Shown: positions 27,943 through 37,439, counted from the first letter of the stretch. The stretch is 64,000 bases of DNA from Inquilinus sp. KBS0705 (GCA_005938025.2 VCCI02000001.1:1550001-1614000), one strand, 5' to 3'. Program-made: numbers and translations. Notes: generated from the letters alone by a model not told the origin.

Positions 27943-27971
27943 AAAAAAGGACGCTCATCGCGTCCTTTTTT
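27943..27971 (-). terminator. Hairpin terminator after gdhA
   Basis: A 12-bp perfect stem, AAAAAAGGACGC/GCGTCCTTTTTT (27943-27954 with 27960-27971), has a 5-nt loop. It is 48 bp after the gdhA stop, separating it from the AT-rich lipoprotein gene. Confidence 0.85.
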
Positions 27972-28019
27972 ATTATTGATATGGAGACCAATCACAAATC
28001 TCAGTTCGCTAATCACAGA

Positions 28020-29456
28020 TCATGGCCAAACGCCAAGGTTCATGTACGATACGGCTATTTTATTAATAGCGCCTACCATAGCTGCATTACGCAGGGTTTC
28101 TACCTTAGGGTTGTTTTTGTATATCTCCCTTATCTCGTGGTATGATCGTATCATGGTATCCTCTAAACCGGAATTTACCAGCTCAAGCTCTGATGCGCCT
28201 TTGATGATGGTTGAGCGTTGTATTGGCGATAACGATGTACCGGTAATACCCTCTACCATGTTTACCAGGTTAAGGTTAGAGTTTTCTTCGAACCTACGGT
28301 TCATGCGGCCAAAGGCAACGTGACTCAGGTTTTTTAACCACTCAAAATACGATACGGTAACACCACCGGCATTGGCATACATATCCGGGATGATCATACC
28401 GCCATTTTTGTAGAAAGCGGCTTCAGCTTCGGGTGATGTAGGGCCGTTAGCGCCTTCGGCTATGATTTTAGCCTTTATGCTGCCTATGTTTTGTATGGTT
28501 ATCTGGTTCTCTAAAGCGGCAGGCACCAAAATATCGCATGGCTGCTCAAGACCATCCATAGTATTTTTAAACTCTTTTTTAGCGCCGGCATAGCCTAATA
28601 TAGACCCGGTTGCTTTGCGGTGCTGAAACACGGCTTCTACATCCAATCCATCCTCGTTGTAAATAGCGCCTTCAAACTCGCAAAGGCCAACTATTACCGC
28701 GCCAAACTCCGACAGGAACTTAGCCGAGTAATAACCCACATTACCCAAGCCCTGTACAATTATTTTTTTGCCCGATAAACCGGTGGTTAAACCCAATTTC
28801 TGCATATCCTCGGCAACGCCAACACACTCGCGTATGGCTATAGCCACACCACGGCCTGTAGCCTCGCGGCGGCCTGCTATACCATGTAAGGCAATTGGCT
28901 TGCCTGTTACAGCACCCAAAGCATCCAGTTGACCTGGGTTCATGGTAGCATAGGTATCGGCAATCCAGCTCATCTCGCGCTCGCCCGATCCATAATCAGG
29001 GGCAGGCACATCAATGCTGGGGCCTATAAAGTTCTTTTTTATCAGCTCCACTGTATAGCGGCGGGTAATGTTTTCCAGCTCGCCTACGGTATAGTTTTTA
29101 GGGTTTATTTTAATACCGCCCTTTGCACCGCCAAATGGTACGTTTACAATAGCACACTTATAGGTCATTAACGCGGCAAGCGCCATCACCTCATCCTCGT
29201 TCACCATTTCGCTGTAGCGTATACCGCCCTTTGTTGGCGATTGGTGATGCGAGTGCTCTACACGCCATGCATCTATTACTTCAAAACCATTGCCTTTGCG
29301 TATTGGGAAACGAAAACGGTAAACGCTGTTACATGATTTTATTTGGTCTAACAAACCCGCATCATGCTTTGTAAATTGCGCCGCATGATCAAAGTTTTTA
29401 CATACATCACCAAAAAAGTGAGTATTTTGATCAGCAGTCGGATTATTGATATTCAT
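28020..29456 (-). CDS. Glu/Leu/Phe/Val-type (glutamate) dehydrogenase
   Basis: This is an NAD(P)-dependent amino-acid dehydrogenase of 478 residues, most likely acting on glutamate. The substrate domain has [20 protein letters not shown] (catalytic Lys in GGAKGG, near 125), and [18 protein letters not shown] follows. The Rossmann domain has [13 protein letters not shown] (near 235). The length and the [10 protein letters not shown] motif fit the hexameric bacterial enzyme. It lies between ccmD-like and ccmE genes but has its own 151-bp upstream gap and a terminator, so it is not obviously co-regulated with cytochrome maturation. Confidence 0.92.
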   Translation of the reverse strand: MNINNPTADQNTHFFGDVCKNFDHAAQFTKHDAGLLDQIKSCNSVYRFRFPIRKGNGFEVIDAWRVEHSHHQSPTKGGIRYSEMVNEDEVMALAALMTYKCAIVNVPFGGAKGGIKINPKNYTVGELENITRRYTVELIKKNFIGPSIDVPAPDYGSGEREMSWIADTYATMNPGQLDALGAVTGKPIALHGIAGRREATGRGVAIAIRECVGVAEDMQKLGLTTGLSGKKIIVQGLGNVGYYSAKFLSEFGAVIVGLCEFEGAIYNEDGLDVEAVFQHRKATGSILGYAGAKKEFKNTMDGLEQPCDILVPAALENQITIQNIGSIKAKIIAEGANGPTSPEAEAAFYKNGGMIIPDMYANAGGVTVSYFEWLKNLSHVAFGRMNRRFEENSNLNLVNMVEGITGTSLSPIQRSTIIKGASELELVNSGLEDTMIRSYHEIREIYKNNPKVETLRNAAMVGAINKIAVSYMNLGVWP

Positions 29457-29607
29457 AATTTAAATTGGATAAAAAATTAATCTCTTAAAAAAGTGCACAA
29501 ATTTGATATATTTTTTATCAATAATGCAATTATTTAGAATTTGTTATCTGTTTAAAATGTAAAGAATTTTAAAATATAGGTTTAAACAGTTTAAACACAG
29601 ATTTGAT

Positions 29608-29808
29608 TTATTTTTCGAGTTTCTTTAACCTGCGGTCGATGTTGAACAGGTAAATAGCCAGGCCAATAAATATGATAACGATGGTAGCTATTACCACATA
29701 AATTTTACCAGAACTACGAAAGCTGTCGGCCATTTCAACCGATTGGGTTTGCGCGAAGGCGCTAACAAAACTCATTACAAAGGCCAATAAAACAATTAAC
29801 TTTTTCAT
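29608..29808 (-). CDS. CcmD-like small membrane protein
   Basis: The 66-residue product has an N-terminal signal-like helix (MKKLIVLLAFVMSFVSAFAQ) and a second helix, SGKIYVVIATIVIIFIGLAIYLFNIDRRLKKLEK. The pattern of one helix followed by a short basic tail matches the CcmD-family proteins of this phylum, small partners in haem export. It overlaps the ccmC stop by 1 nt (TAATG), so it is probably translationally coupled. Its identity rests on context and this pattern. Confidence 0.72.
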   Translation of the reverse strand: MKKLIVLLAFVMSFVSAFAQTQSVEMADSFRSSGKIYVVIATIVIIFIGLAIYLFNIDRRLKKLEK

Positions 29809-30482
29809 TAATTTATGTTGTTTCTTTTATTTTCGATTAAACGTATACGGTAACGCAGGGTAGCTATCCAAATGGCCAAAAATGTCCAGCCCAGCATGGC
29901 GGGGTAAAAGGCCAGTTTCATGCCGTTATCCAAATCGTACTTGCCAAAGGCAGGGTTACCGCCGCTACCCGGGTGTAACGAGTCGGTTAGGCGTGGTAGC
30001 ACAAAAATCAGCACTACCATTATTGGGAAGGCAAAAATGTTATAGATAGACGATATTTTAGCACGCTTTTGCTCCTCATCTATCGAGTTACGTAATACAA
30101 GGTAGGCGCAATACAGCAAAAAGGCAATAGCGGCACTATTTTGCTTAGGGTCGCCGCTCCAAAATTCACCCCAGGTATATTTGGCCCACATCATACCGGT
30201 AATTAAACCCATGGTATAAAATACAAGACCCGTGTTTACACATTCTACAGCGGCAAGGTCGTACTCCTCTTTACCTGTGTTAAGGTATTTAATGCTAAAA
30301 TATACCGATATGGAAAACACGGCCAGCATACCCATCCACATAGGCACGTGAAAGTATAGGTTGCGTATAGTTTCGTGCAATACCGGCAAGGCGGGTACCC
30401 GAAACAACAGGCCGGTTACAAACGTGGAGAGGATCAGCAAAACCGCTATAACTTTCCACCAGGTTTGATAAATGAATTTCAT
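29808..30482 (-). CDS. ccmC: Haem exporter/cytochrome c biogenesis protein CcmC
   Basis: This is a multi-pass membrane protein (about six helices) that moves haem to CcmE. From the ATG at 30482 the product has 224 residues. The WWD-type motif is GEFWSGDPKQNSAAIAFLLYCAYL (near 120-143), and NLYFHVPMWMGMLAVF contains the conserved His. Upstream in-frame codons are rare starts and were not used. A TACATTTG box lies at 30498-30505 on the minus strand. The 3' end overlaps the CcmD-like gene. Confidence 0.9.
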   Translation of the reverse strand: MKFIYQTWWKVIAVLLILSTFVTGLLFRVPALPVLHETIRNLYFHVPMWMGMLAVFSISVYFSIKYLNTGKEEYDLAAVECVNTGLVFYTMGLITGMMWAKYTWGEFWSGDPKQNSAAIAFLLYCAYLVLRNSIDEEQKRAKISSIYNIFAFPIMVVLIFVLPRLTDSLHPGSGGNPAFGKYDLDNGMKLAFYPAMLGWTFLAIWIATLRYRIRLIENKRNNIN

Positions 30483-30497
30483 ATAAAAATTATGCGG

Positions 30498-30505
30498 CAA
30501 ATGTA
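30498..30505 (-). promoter_or_regulatory. Possible -7 promoter element for ccmC
   Basis: Read on the minus strand it is TACATTTG, an exact match to TAnnTTTG, the Bacteroidota -7 box. It begins 16 bp upstream of the ccmC ATG. I see no TTTG at the usual -33 position. Confidence 0.4.
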
Positions 30506-30648
30506 ATAATTAGATAGCTTGCTTTGCGCATATGGCGCTATTATTACTAATGTTATAACACCACATGGCATCAATTATAATTGTTGCGGCGTTTTAAGGA
30601 TGAATTTGAAAAATTAAGATGGTTAACTACTTATACCCTCACGAACTT

Positions 30649-30725
30649 CATTGCGAGGTACGAAGCGATCTCAGAACTATGCGTAGCCACCTTTCTATCA
30701 GGAGATTGCTTCGTACCTCGCAATG
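30649..30725. repeat. Near-perfect inverted-repeat element (ATTGCGAGG family)
   Basis: Arms of 24 bp (30649-30672 and 30702-30725, beginning CATTGCGAGGTACGAAGC) match at 23 of 24 positions and flank a 29-nt loop. It sits between the ccmC start region and the CarboxypepD gene and resembles the element near 27 kb. It is a non-coding palindrome with no T tract. Confidence 0.8.
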
Positions 30726-30752
30726 ATGGCTTTAATTACCAATAATAACTCC

Positions 30753-31937
30753 CTAATCGCCCGGCTCGTAATCTACTGGCAGCAAGTTAGCCAGTTTGGA
30801 TTTTGACCACGTGCCTTCGTAAAGCGGGCTTTGGGCCACCACGGTTCCATTTTTATCAAATATGGCGTAAAAGGGTTTATACAAGGTAATAACACTTGTC
30901 TCGAAGTTTTCCATATCCAGCGGGTGGTATACATCCCTAAAATCGGTTTCTTCGTGCTTTTTGGTGTACACCACATATAAATAATGCGGAAACGTGATGG
31001 CAAACAAGCCTTCCTGCGGGGTTTGGCGTATAATATCATATCCGGTTAACGGCGGTTTCCTCAAAATTTCGTTAGCCCATTTAGGCACACCCGATTGATC
31101 TATCCAGTACATCGTCGAATCGCGGTTCACCATTCTAAATTGCTTTAGCTTTCGCTGTATCACTTCTTCGGGGTAGCGCTGCGGGTTTAGGTTTCGGGTA
31201 AAATCGTAAATGATAAAACCATCCTGCGTAAGCGTGTTTTTGTATAACGAGCGGTAAAACTGTTGCGGCGAGCCGTAGTAAGTATCTTCTCGCTTTTGCT
31301 TCCATTTCTTTTTTTGCGATTCGCTGCCGGGCAGGTCCTCAAACAACACCTTACCCGAGTATTGTACCGTATGGGTAATATTGCTGCTGTTAAAGCTATT
31401 CAGTAAAAACTTAGTACGATAGCCTAAGGCGTGGTTCTCTACCACCAAAAATTCATCTGCCGAAGCCTCCAGCGATTGTGTATTACGATGATAGATCAGA
31501 TCGACCACCCGCGGGTTGATCACCTTACACTCTTTGGCATTATCATTAGTACCAATAAAATCCTTTTTAAACTGCTCGTAATTCTTTTTCCAGTCGGCAT
31601 TGCTAATGATGGTTACGCCCCGCATCATCATCACTTTGGGTGTAAGCTCTATGTTTACGGTGATGGGTTTATCGGTTACCAGTACGCGCTGGGTATACTC
31701 TTCAAAGCCCAGTGTGGTTACCACCAGGTCGTACTGGCCGGGTTTAACGTTGCGCAGGGTAAAGTTGCCGTCATCATCGGTAGCGGTGCCAAAGGTGGCA
31801 TTGCTTAAAAAAACGCTGGCTTTAGCTACACCAGCCTTTGATGCGCTGCTAACTATTTTGCCACTTATAGCGCCGTTTTGTGCCAGCACAATTGCAGGCA
31901 AGCATAATAAAACTACTATAAACCAACAGCGGCGCAT
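30753..31937 (-). CDS. CarboxypepD_reg-like domain exported protein
   Basis: The product has 394 residues with a signal peptide (MRRCWFIVVLLCLPAIVLAQ). Residues about 22-105 form a carboxypeptidase-regulatory (CNA-B-like) beta-sandwich: GAISGKIVSSASKAGVAKASV, DDDGNFTLRNVKPGQYDLVVTTLGFEEY. In Bacteroidota this module heads SusC-like TonB proteins, but here no TonB plug follows; the rest is a soluble domain with NPQRYPEEVIQRKLKQ and PLYEGTWSKSKL. The function is unknown. It is located downstream of ccmB on the same strand, 76 bp away, but no functional link is clear. Confidence 0.72.
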   Translation of the reverse strand: MRRCWFIVVLLCLPAIVLAQNGAISGKIVSSASKAGVAKASVFLSNATFGTATDDDGNFTLRNVKPGQYDLVVTTLGFEEYTQRVLVTDKPITVNIELTPKVMMMRGVTIISNADWKKNYEQFKKDFIGTNDNAKECKVINPRVVDLIYHRNTQSLEASADEFLVVENHALGYRTKFLLNSFNSSNITHTVQYSGKVLFEDLPGSESQKKKWKQKREDTYYGSPQQFYRSLYKNTLTQDGFIIYDFTRNLNPQRYPEEVIQRKLKQFRMVNRDSTMYWIDQSGVPKWANEILRKPPLTGYDIIRQTPQEGLFAITFPHYLYVVYTKKHEETDFRDVYHPLDMENFETSVITLYKPFYAIFDKNGTVVAQSPLYEGTWSKSKLANLLPVDYEPGD

Positions 31938-32013
31938 TAATTAATTATTGAGGGTATTAAGCCGCTAATAAAACAAATATTTATGAAGAGCACATGAAAA
32001 TGCACGTAACAAT

Positions 32014-32697
32014 TTAATCGCGCCATAGATATGGGAAAAGTATAAGCGATGTAGTTATTACTATAACATTTATAGCCAGCAACACGCCTATGCTGCCGTA
32101 GCTTGTGCTACGGTCGATGCCATCCATAGCGGCTTTGCTTACTTTGATAAGCAGCAGTATTACCGGGATAATAACCGGGAAGCTTAGTATGGCCATTAAC
32201 GTGCCGTTATTCCCCGCCTTCGACGCAATGGCCGATATCATGGTGAACACGGTAGAAAAGCTGGTACTGCCTAATAGCACTACCACAAAGTAAAAAACCA
32301 GGTCGTTTACCGTATTGGTAAAAAATACCGAATACACCAGCAGCGCGAGTATACTCAACAAGCCCATTAATAAGGCGTTGTAAATGGTTTTTGACAGGAT
32401 GATGGCCTGTGGATGGGCAATAGAATAATAATAAAGCAGGCGGCTTTTACTCTCCTGCAAAAAGCTTTTGGCTATGGCATTAACCGATGCAAACAGCATT
32501 ATTATCCAAAACAAAATATTCCATACTATGGGATAGCCTTCGCTGCCTTTAAAACCAGGGTTTAGGTTAAAGGATATATAGCAAACAAATACGGTAGATA
32601 CGATATAAAGCAGCACACCATTAAAGGCATACTTTGAGCGCCATTCCAGGATGATCTCTTTTTTTAAAAGCTCGGTGGTTTGGCTCATTAAATTCAT
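32014..32697 (-). CDS. ccmB: Haem exporter permease CcmB
   Basis: CcmB is the membrane subunit of the CcmAB haem-handling ABC complex, with about six helices. The start is placed at 32697 (MNLMSQTTELLKKEIILEWR), giving 227 residues; the codon at 32688 is the other reasonable start. Conserved features are the N-terminal KKEIILEWRSKYAF, NILFWIIMLFASVNAIAKSFLQE and the helix LLGSTSFSTVFTMISA. No ccmA ATPase is present within the window. It leads the minus-strand row ccmB, CarboxypepD, ccmC, ccmD-like. Confidence 0.88.
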   Translation of the reverse strand: MNLMSQTTELLKKEIILEWRSKYAFNGVLLYIVSTVFVCYISFNLNPGFKGSEGYPIVWNILFWIIMLFASVNAIAKSFLQESKSRLLYYYSIAHPQAIILSKTIYNALLMGLLSILALLVYSVFFTNTVNDLVFYFVVVLLGSTSFSTVFTMISAIASKAGNNGTLMAILSFPVIIPVILLLIKVSKAAMDGIDRSTSYGSIGVLLAINVIVITTSLILFPYLWRD

Positions 32698-32775
32698 ACT
32701 GCAAAGAAAGTTAAAAATAAAAAGCAAATATTTAAATTTTCGATTTAATTGATGATTTGAAATTAACTTAGCGCC

Positions 32776-33585
32776 ATGAAACAATTGCAGTTAAAAAACA
32801 GGTGGGTATTAGTTACCGGCGCATCATCGGGCCTTGGGCAGGAAATGGCCCGGCAACTGGCTTATGAGCACCAGGCCAACCTTATTATTACTGCACGCCG
32901 CGCCGACAAGCTTGAACAGCTAAAAACCGAACTGGAGGCCGGTGCCGGTATACAAGTGAAAGTTATAGTAGCCGACCTATCTGTAATTGCCGATGCCGAC
33001 CGCCTTGTTGCCGAAAGCATTGCCGGTGGCAACCTGTATGGCGCTATATTAAACGCGGGTATCACCTATTTTGGCCGCCACACCCAATTGCCCTGGGCCA
33101 CTTTTGAAAGCCTGCTGCAAACCAATGTAATTGGCGTTGTGCGCACTGCCAACGGCCTGGTAAAATACTTTGAACAACCCGGAACCGAAGGCGGCCTGAT
33201 GCTGGTATCAAGCATGGCGGGCACCTTCCCGGTGCCTTACCAGGCAGCGTACTCGGCAACCAAGGCTTTTATTACCGCTTTTGGCAGCGCCCTGCACTAC
33301 GAACTCACCAACCCCAAATTTTCTATCACCGTTTACGCGCCCGGCGGCATAGCTACCGAAATGACCGCTAACGATAAATTTACCGCCCTTAAAAGCTGGT
33401 TGATGCCTGTTAAACAAGCCGCTAAAGAAGGTTTACACGCCTTTATCAGTCGTAAATATAATTATGTACCGGGGGCACTAAACCGCCTGGGTAATGTAAT
33501 GATGAACTTTTTACCAAAAAGCTTTATCACCGGTAAAATGAGTAAGATATATTTGAACTCGCTCATCAAATCAGAAAAAGAGTAA
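32776..33585 (+). CDS. Short-chain dehydrogenase/reductase (SDR)
   Basis: This is an NAD(P)-dependent oxidoreductase of 269 residues, classical SDR. The cofactor motif is TGASSGLGQEMA (near 15-26), the NAG motif is LNAGI, the catalytic Ser is in VSSMAGT (near 143), and YSATKAF contains the Tyr-x-x-x-Lys (near 156). The C-terminus is extended with a lipid-like helix and Lys. The ATG at 32776 lies 4 nt after a TAACTTAG box. The substrate is unknown. It is followed 2 bp later by the methyltransferase gene, suggesting co-transcription. Confidence 0.9.
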   Translation: MKQLQLKNRWVLVTGASSGLGQEMARQLAYEHQANLIITARRADKLEQLKTELEAGAGIQVKVIVADLSVIADADRLVAESIAGGNLYGAILNAGITYFGRHTQLPWATFESLLQTNVIGVVRTANGLVKYFEQPGTEGGLMLVSSMAGTFPVPYQAAYSATKAFITAFGSALHYELTNPKFSITVYAPGGIATEMTANDKFTALKSWLMPVKQAAKEGLHAFISRKYNYVPGALNRLGNVMMNFLPKSFITGKMSKIYLNSLIKSEKE

Positions 33586-33587
33586 CC

Positions 33588-34073
33588 ATGCACGAGGCCT
33601 ATTATAAAACACCTGTTGGCTGGGCGCATATTGTTGCGGACGATGAATATATCTGCAAGGTATCTATACGCGATGATGAGCATGAGGCTACTCCCCTTAC
33701 CTCACCGCTGCTACAGGAGGCTGTTAAGCAATTAGGCGAGTATTTTGATGGCACCCGTAAAACCTTCGATCTGCCTATTAAGCAGCCGGGGTCCGGTTTT
33801 CAGCAGCAGGTTTGGGAGGAGTTGTTGAAAATACCTTACGGCAGTACCATTACCTACGGGCAGCAATCGCAACAAATGAATAACCCGCTGGCTATACGCG
33901 CCATTGCAGCAGCTAATGGTAAAAACAATTTATGGGTAATTGTTCCCTGCCATCGTGTTATTGGCAGCAACGGCACTTTAACGGGCTATGCAGGCGGCTT
34001 ATGGCGCAAGCAATGGCTGTTAGAGCACGAGGCACGCGTATTAGGCGTTGGCCAAACTAAACTTTCTTTTTAG
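33588..34073 (+). CDS. Methylated-DNA-[protein]-cysteine S-methyltransferase
   Basis: This is a suicide repair protein of O6-alkylguanine in DNA, 161 residues. The C-terminal domain has the winged helix region FQQQVWEELLKIPYGSTITYGQQSQQ and the acceptor motif VPCHRVIG (Cys near 127), with CHRVIGSNGTLTGYAGG. The N-terminal part is short and lacks the Zn-binding Ada region, so it is an Ogt-type enzyme. The 3' end overlaps the convergent hybrid kinase by 17 bp. Confidence 0.93.
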   Translation: MHEAYYKTPVGWAHIVADDEYICKVSIRDDEHEATPLTSPLLQEAVKQLGEYFDGTRKTFDLPIKQPGSGFQQQVWEELLKIPYGSTITYGQQSQQMNNPLAIRAIAAANGKNNLWVIVPCHRVIGSNGTLTGYAGGLWRKQWLLEHEARVLGVGQTKLSF

Positions 34074-36006
34074 GCTTGGTATTAGTGCCTACAAGTTTTT
34101 CTATTTTTTCGTGTAATTGGTGTGGCTCAAATGGCTTCGCCAACACATCATTCATACCTGCCGAAATAGCTTCCTGGTGCTCCTGCTCAAATGCCGCGGC
34201 TGATAGGGATATGATAGGGATACTGCGTTTAGGTTCCTCAAAATCCATACGTATACTACGGGCTGCCTGGTAACCATTCATATCGGGCATGTGGGTATCC
34301 ATCAGTATCAACTGGTAATCGTTCTCCATTAGCTTGTCCAATGTTTTTTTGCCGGTGTCAACCATATCATACGCTACGTTCCAGTCTTTAAGCATTTTGG
34401 TAAGCATAAACTGGTTTATCATATTGTCTTCGGCAACCAATACTTTTACATTAACAAACGCTGCAAGGCCTTTTTCTGCCTTCACTATGGTTTTGTTAAC
34501 CTGCACCTGGCTTATCTCAAACCAGTTTATAAAACTAAACTCGCTACCCTTGCCTGCTTTGCTGCTAACACTCATTTCGCCGCCTTTTAATTCAACCAGC
34601 TTTTTAACAATGGCCAGGCCCAGCCCGGTACCACCGTATTTAGTCGCAGTGTTTTCCTCGGCCTGCTCAAACGACTCAAATATTTTTGACAAGCGGTGTT
34701 CGGGTATGCCTATGCCGCTGTCAATCACACTAAATTTTAGTTTAACGCTGTTTTTATCGCGCTGCAATAAGGCTATCTTTAATTGTACAAACCCACGGTG
34801 TGTAAATTTAATGGCGTTACTCAGCAAATTCATCAATATCTGGTTAAGGCGTAACGAGTCTATCATTAAAGTTTCGGGCACCTCATCATCTATATCAAGC
34901 AAAAACTCGATATTCTTTTCGTCGGCATTAAACTTAAGCAAGCCATAAACCGATTTTACTATTTCGCGTACGTTACCCGGTGAGCGTACAATACTAAACT
35001 TTCCGGCCTCTATTTTTGATATATCGAGCACATCGTTTATCACCCCCAATAACGAACGTGATGATGTATCCAGCATATCCAGCAAACCGGCCTGGTGGTC
35101 ATTAATGTCTGTTTTCCGCAGCATGGTACTCAGGCCTATAATGCCGTTAACCGGGGTGCGCAATTCATGGCTCATATTAGCTAAAAATGCCTCTTTGGCT
35201 TTTTTGCCAAGCTCGGCTGCTTCTTTTGATTTAATTAGCTGCTGCTGATAACTTTTTTGCGGCGTATTGTCGCTTATGTTTAAAAATATGGTTTTATTGC
35301 GATAAGAGGCGCGGCATTCGGCCCAAATGGTTCTTTTATCAAAGGTATCCAGTTGGTACTCAAAAACGGCAAAGTGCAAGTTATCCTTAATGATCTCGCC
35401 TAATTTTTTACGGAAGGTATCACGGTCGCTACTCACTGCCAAATCAACAATACTGGTATTTAATACCTCGCTTTGTTTATAGCCCAATATTTTTTCGATA
35501 GCAGGGTTTATGGTTTTAATACGCAGGCTGGTTGCATCGACAGAGCAAATGATATCCGCGCTGTTTTTTACCACCATCGCATAATTTTGCAGTTCTTCGT
35601 TCTTCTGTAAAATCTCGTCGCGGTTGCGGGCAAGCTGTATAAAGGCATCAACCTTGGCCGATGTGATATATGGGTCCAATGGTTTGTACAGGTAATCTAC
35701 GGCGCCAGCTCCAAAGCCTTTAACCGCATACTTGCTTTCCTTGGATATAGCGGTTACAAAAATCACAAGGATATCTTTGGTGCGGGGATTCGATTTTAGC
35801 ATCTCTACCAATTCAAAGCCATCCATTTCGGGCATTTGAACATCTACCAATGCTATAGATATAGGGTTATCCCAGGCAATTTTAAGGGCATCGTTTGGTG
35901 AAGTTGTTGTTAACAGGCGTATATCATCGCGTTTTAACAATGCTTCAAGTGCAATTATGTTTTCCTCTCTGTCGTCGACAATAAGGATGTTGATAGGGGT
36001 CATCAA
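34057..36006 (-). CDS. Hybrid sensor kinase: REC-PAS-HisKA-HATPase-REC
   Basis: This is a cytoplasmic hybrid histidine kinase of 649 residues with no transmembrane segment. The N-terminal receiver has NILIVDDREEN and ALVDVQMPEMDGFEL (phosphoacceptor Asp near 53). A PAS domain (about 140-260) starts at LQNYAMVVKNSADII. The HisKA H-box is FLANMSHELRTPVNG (His near 282), and the ATPase domain has GTGLGLAIVKKLVELKGG. The C-terminal receiver has VLVAEDNMINQ and LILMDTHMPDMNGYQ. It is the last gene of a signalling operon and ends inside the ogt-type gene. A phosphorelay within this protein is likely. Confidence 0.92.
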   Translation of the reverse strand: MMTPINILIVDDREENIIALEALLKRDDIRLLTTTSPNDALKIAWDNPISIALVDVQMPEMDGFELVEMLKSNPRTKDILVIFVTAISKESKYAVKGFGAGAVDYLYKPLDPYITSAKVDAFIQLARNRDEILQKNEELQNYAMVVKNSADIICSVDATSLRIKTINPAIEKILGYKQSEVLNTSIVDLAVSSDRDTFRKKLGEIIKDNLHFAVFEYQLDTFDKRTIWAECRASYRNKTIFLNISDNTPQKSYQQQLIKSKEAAELGKKAKEAFLANMSHELRTPVNGIIGLSTMLRKTDINDHQAGLLDMLDTSSRSLLGVINDVLDISKIEAGKFSIVRSPGNVREIVKSVYGLLKFNADEKNIEFLLDIDDEVPETLMIDSLRLNQILMNLLSNAIKFTHRGFVQLKIALLQRDKNSVKLKFSVIDSGIGIPEHRLSKIFESFEQAEENTATKYGGTGLGLAIVKKLVELKGGEMSVSSKAGKGSEFSFINWFEISQVQVNKTIVKAEKGLAAFVNVKVLVAEDNMINQFMLTKMLKDWNVAYDMVDTGKKTLDKLMENDYQLILMDTHMPDMNGYQAARSIRMDFEEPKRSIPIISLSAAAFEQEHQEAISAGMNDVLAKPFEPHQLHEKIEKLVGTNTKPKKKV

Positions 36007-36019
36007 GGGTGGGGTCAGA

Positions 36020-36616
36020 TTAAGTAGTATTTCGTTGTATCAAGTCAAAAATTTCATTAGTGTGTAAAATATATGCTGCTGCGTTAATATTTATAGCGGC
36101 ACGGGGCATTTCGTCCATTTCTGCATCATTAGGGTGTTGTGCTATTGTTAAAGCGCCTCTATCGCGTAATTTTAACAAGCCCTCGGCGCCATCCTGGTTA
36201 GCCCCCGAAAGCAATATAGCAGTACAATTGCTGCCATATACATCTGCGGCGCTTTCGAAAGTAACATCTATCGAAGGCTTTGAGTACCACACCGCATCAG
36301 ATACATCAAGGCTAAAAAAGCCTTCTTTCTCTATCAGCGTGTGGTAATTAGCCGGGGCAATGTATATAGCGTTATCAGCTATTGGCTCCTTGTCGCTTAT
36401 TTCACGTAACAACATACGGCTGTTTTCTGCAAACAGTTTTTCTATTTCACTAAAAAAGTTCTTCTTACGATGGATAACAATTATTACTGTTTTATTAAGA
36501 TCGTGTGGCAGCAATTTAACCAGCTTGAATAAGAGTTTAAACGAACCTGCAGAACCGCCTAACAGCAATACTTTAGATTTTTGCCAATGCCCGATCAGTT
36601 GCTTATCAAGATCCAA
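36020..36616 (-). CDS. CheB-type methylesterase domain protein without receiver
   Basis: This is a protein-glutamate methylesterase/deamidase of 198 residues, consisting only of the catalytic domain. The triad is visible: Ser22 in GGSAGS, His49 in VIHRKK and Asp142 in GANQDGAEG. The usual CheB receiver domain is absent, so phospho-control must come from elsewhere or be lost. The start is a TTG at 36616 overlapping the cheR end by 11 bp. No chemoreceptors, CheA or CheW occur in the window. Confidence 0.85.
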   Translation of the reverse strand: MDLDKQLIGHWQKSKVLLLGGSAGSFKLLFKLVKLLPHDLNKTVIIVIHRKKNFFSEIEKLFAENSRMLLREISDKEPIADNAIYIAPANYHTLIEKEGFFSLDVSDAVWYSKPSIDVTFESAADVYGSNCTAILLSGANQDGAEGLLKLRDRGALTIAQHPNDAEMDEMPRAAININAAAYILHTNEIFDLIQRNTT

Positions 36617-37439
36617 TTTTTTGGTATATATTTTCTTTTTGGTTGATCACCTTAAACTTTTTTCTAAACTCGTCTGATCTTATCGTTTCTTTACTGCCCA
36701 GGCACAAATAACCCAGCGGGCAAAGGCTTTTGTAAAACAGGTCGAGTATACGATATTGTAGCTCGGTTTCAAAGTAAATGAATACGTTACGACAGCTTAT
36801 CATCTGAAACTCGTTAAAGCCGGTATCAGATATCAGGTTGTGTACGCTAAATAACGTATTTTGTTTCAGTTCATTATGTACGGCTGCTGCATCGTACATA
36901 ATAGTAAAATGATCAGTTATTGAACCGGGGAGGCCGGTAAACAAATAATTTTCGGCGTAGCTTTTTATTTTACGCAGGCTGTATATGCCCTTACGGGCTT
37001 CCTTTAAAACTTCGGTGTTGATATCTGTACCGTATATAAACGATTTTTTGCTGAGGTTATGCTCTTTTAACAAAATGGCTAACGAGTAAACCTCTTCTCC
37101 GGATGAGCAGCCTGCGCACCAAACCTTTACGTGCTGATAAGTGGAAAGATAAGGCACTACCTGGTTGCCTAAAGCTTTGTAGTAAGCCGGGTCGCGAAAC
37201 ATTTCGGTAACGTTAACGGTAACTTCTTCCAAAAATTCCTGGAAAAAATCGGTACTGTTTACCAGTGTATGCTTTAAATCATAATAAGTATACTTTTTCA
37301 ACATCAAAATACGGTCTATACGCCGTTTTAACGATGCTTTTGTATAGTCACTAAAATCAAACCCGTGTACTTTTTTTACCAGGTCTACTAATTCAATTAA
37401 CTGCGCGGTTGTTATGTTATCTTTAGCTACGGCACTCAT
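36606..37439 (-). CDS. CheR-type methyltransferase
   Basis: This is an S-adenosylmethionine-dependent methyltransferase that modifies glutamates on signalling proteins, 277 residues. The N-terminal helical domain (KRRIDRILMLKKY) precedes the SAM-binding motif VWCAGCSSGEEVYSLAILL (near 103-121). Motif QMISCRNVFIYF lies near 216. The start at 37439 overlaps the end of the upstream kinase by 1 nt. Being paired with a receiver-less CheB and a coiled-coil kinase, its target may be the kinase. Confidence 0.9.
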   Translation of the reverse strand: MSAVAKDNITTAQLIELVDLVKKVHGFDFSDYTKASLKRRIDRILMLKKYTYYDLKHTLVNSTDFFQEFLEEVTVNVTEMFRDPAYYKALGNQVVPYLSTYQHVKVWCAGCSSGEEVYSLAILLKEHNLSKKSFIYGTDINTEVLKEARKGIYSLRKIKSYAENYLFTGLPGSITDHFTIMYDAAAVHNELKQNTLFSVHNLISDTGFNEFQMISCRNVFIYFETELQYRILDLFYKSLCPLGYLCLGSKETIRSDEFRKKFKVINQKENIYQKIGS

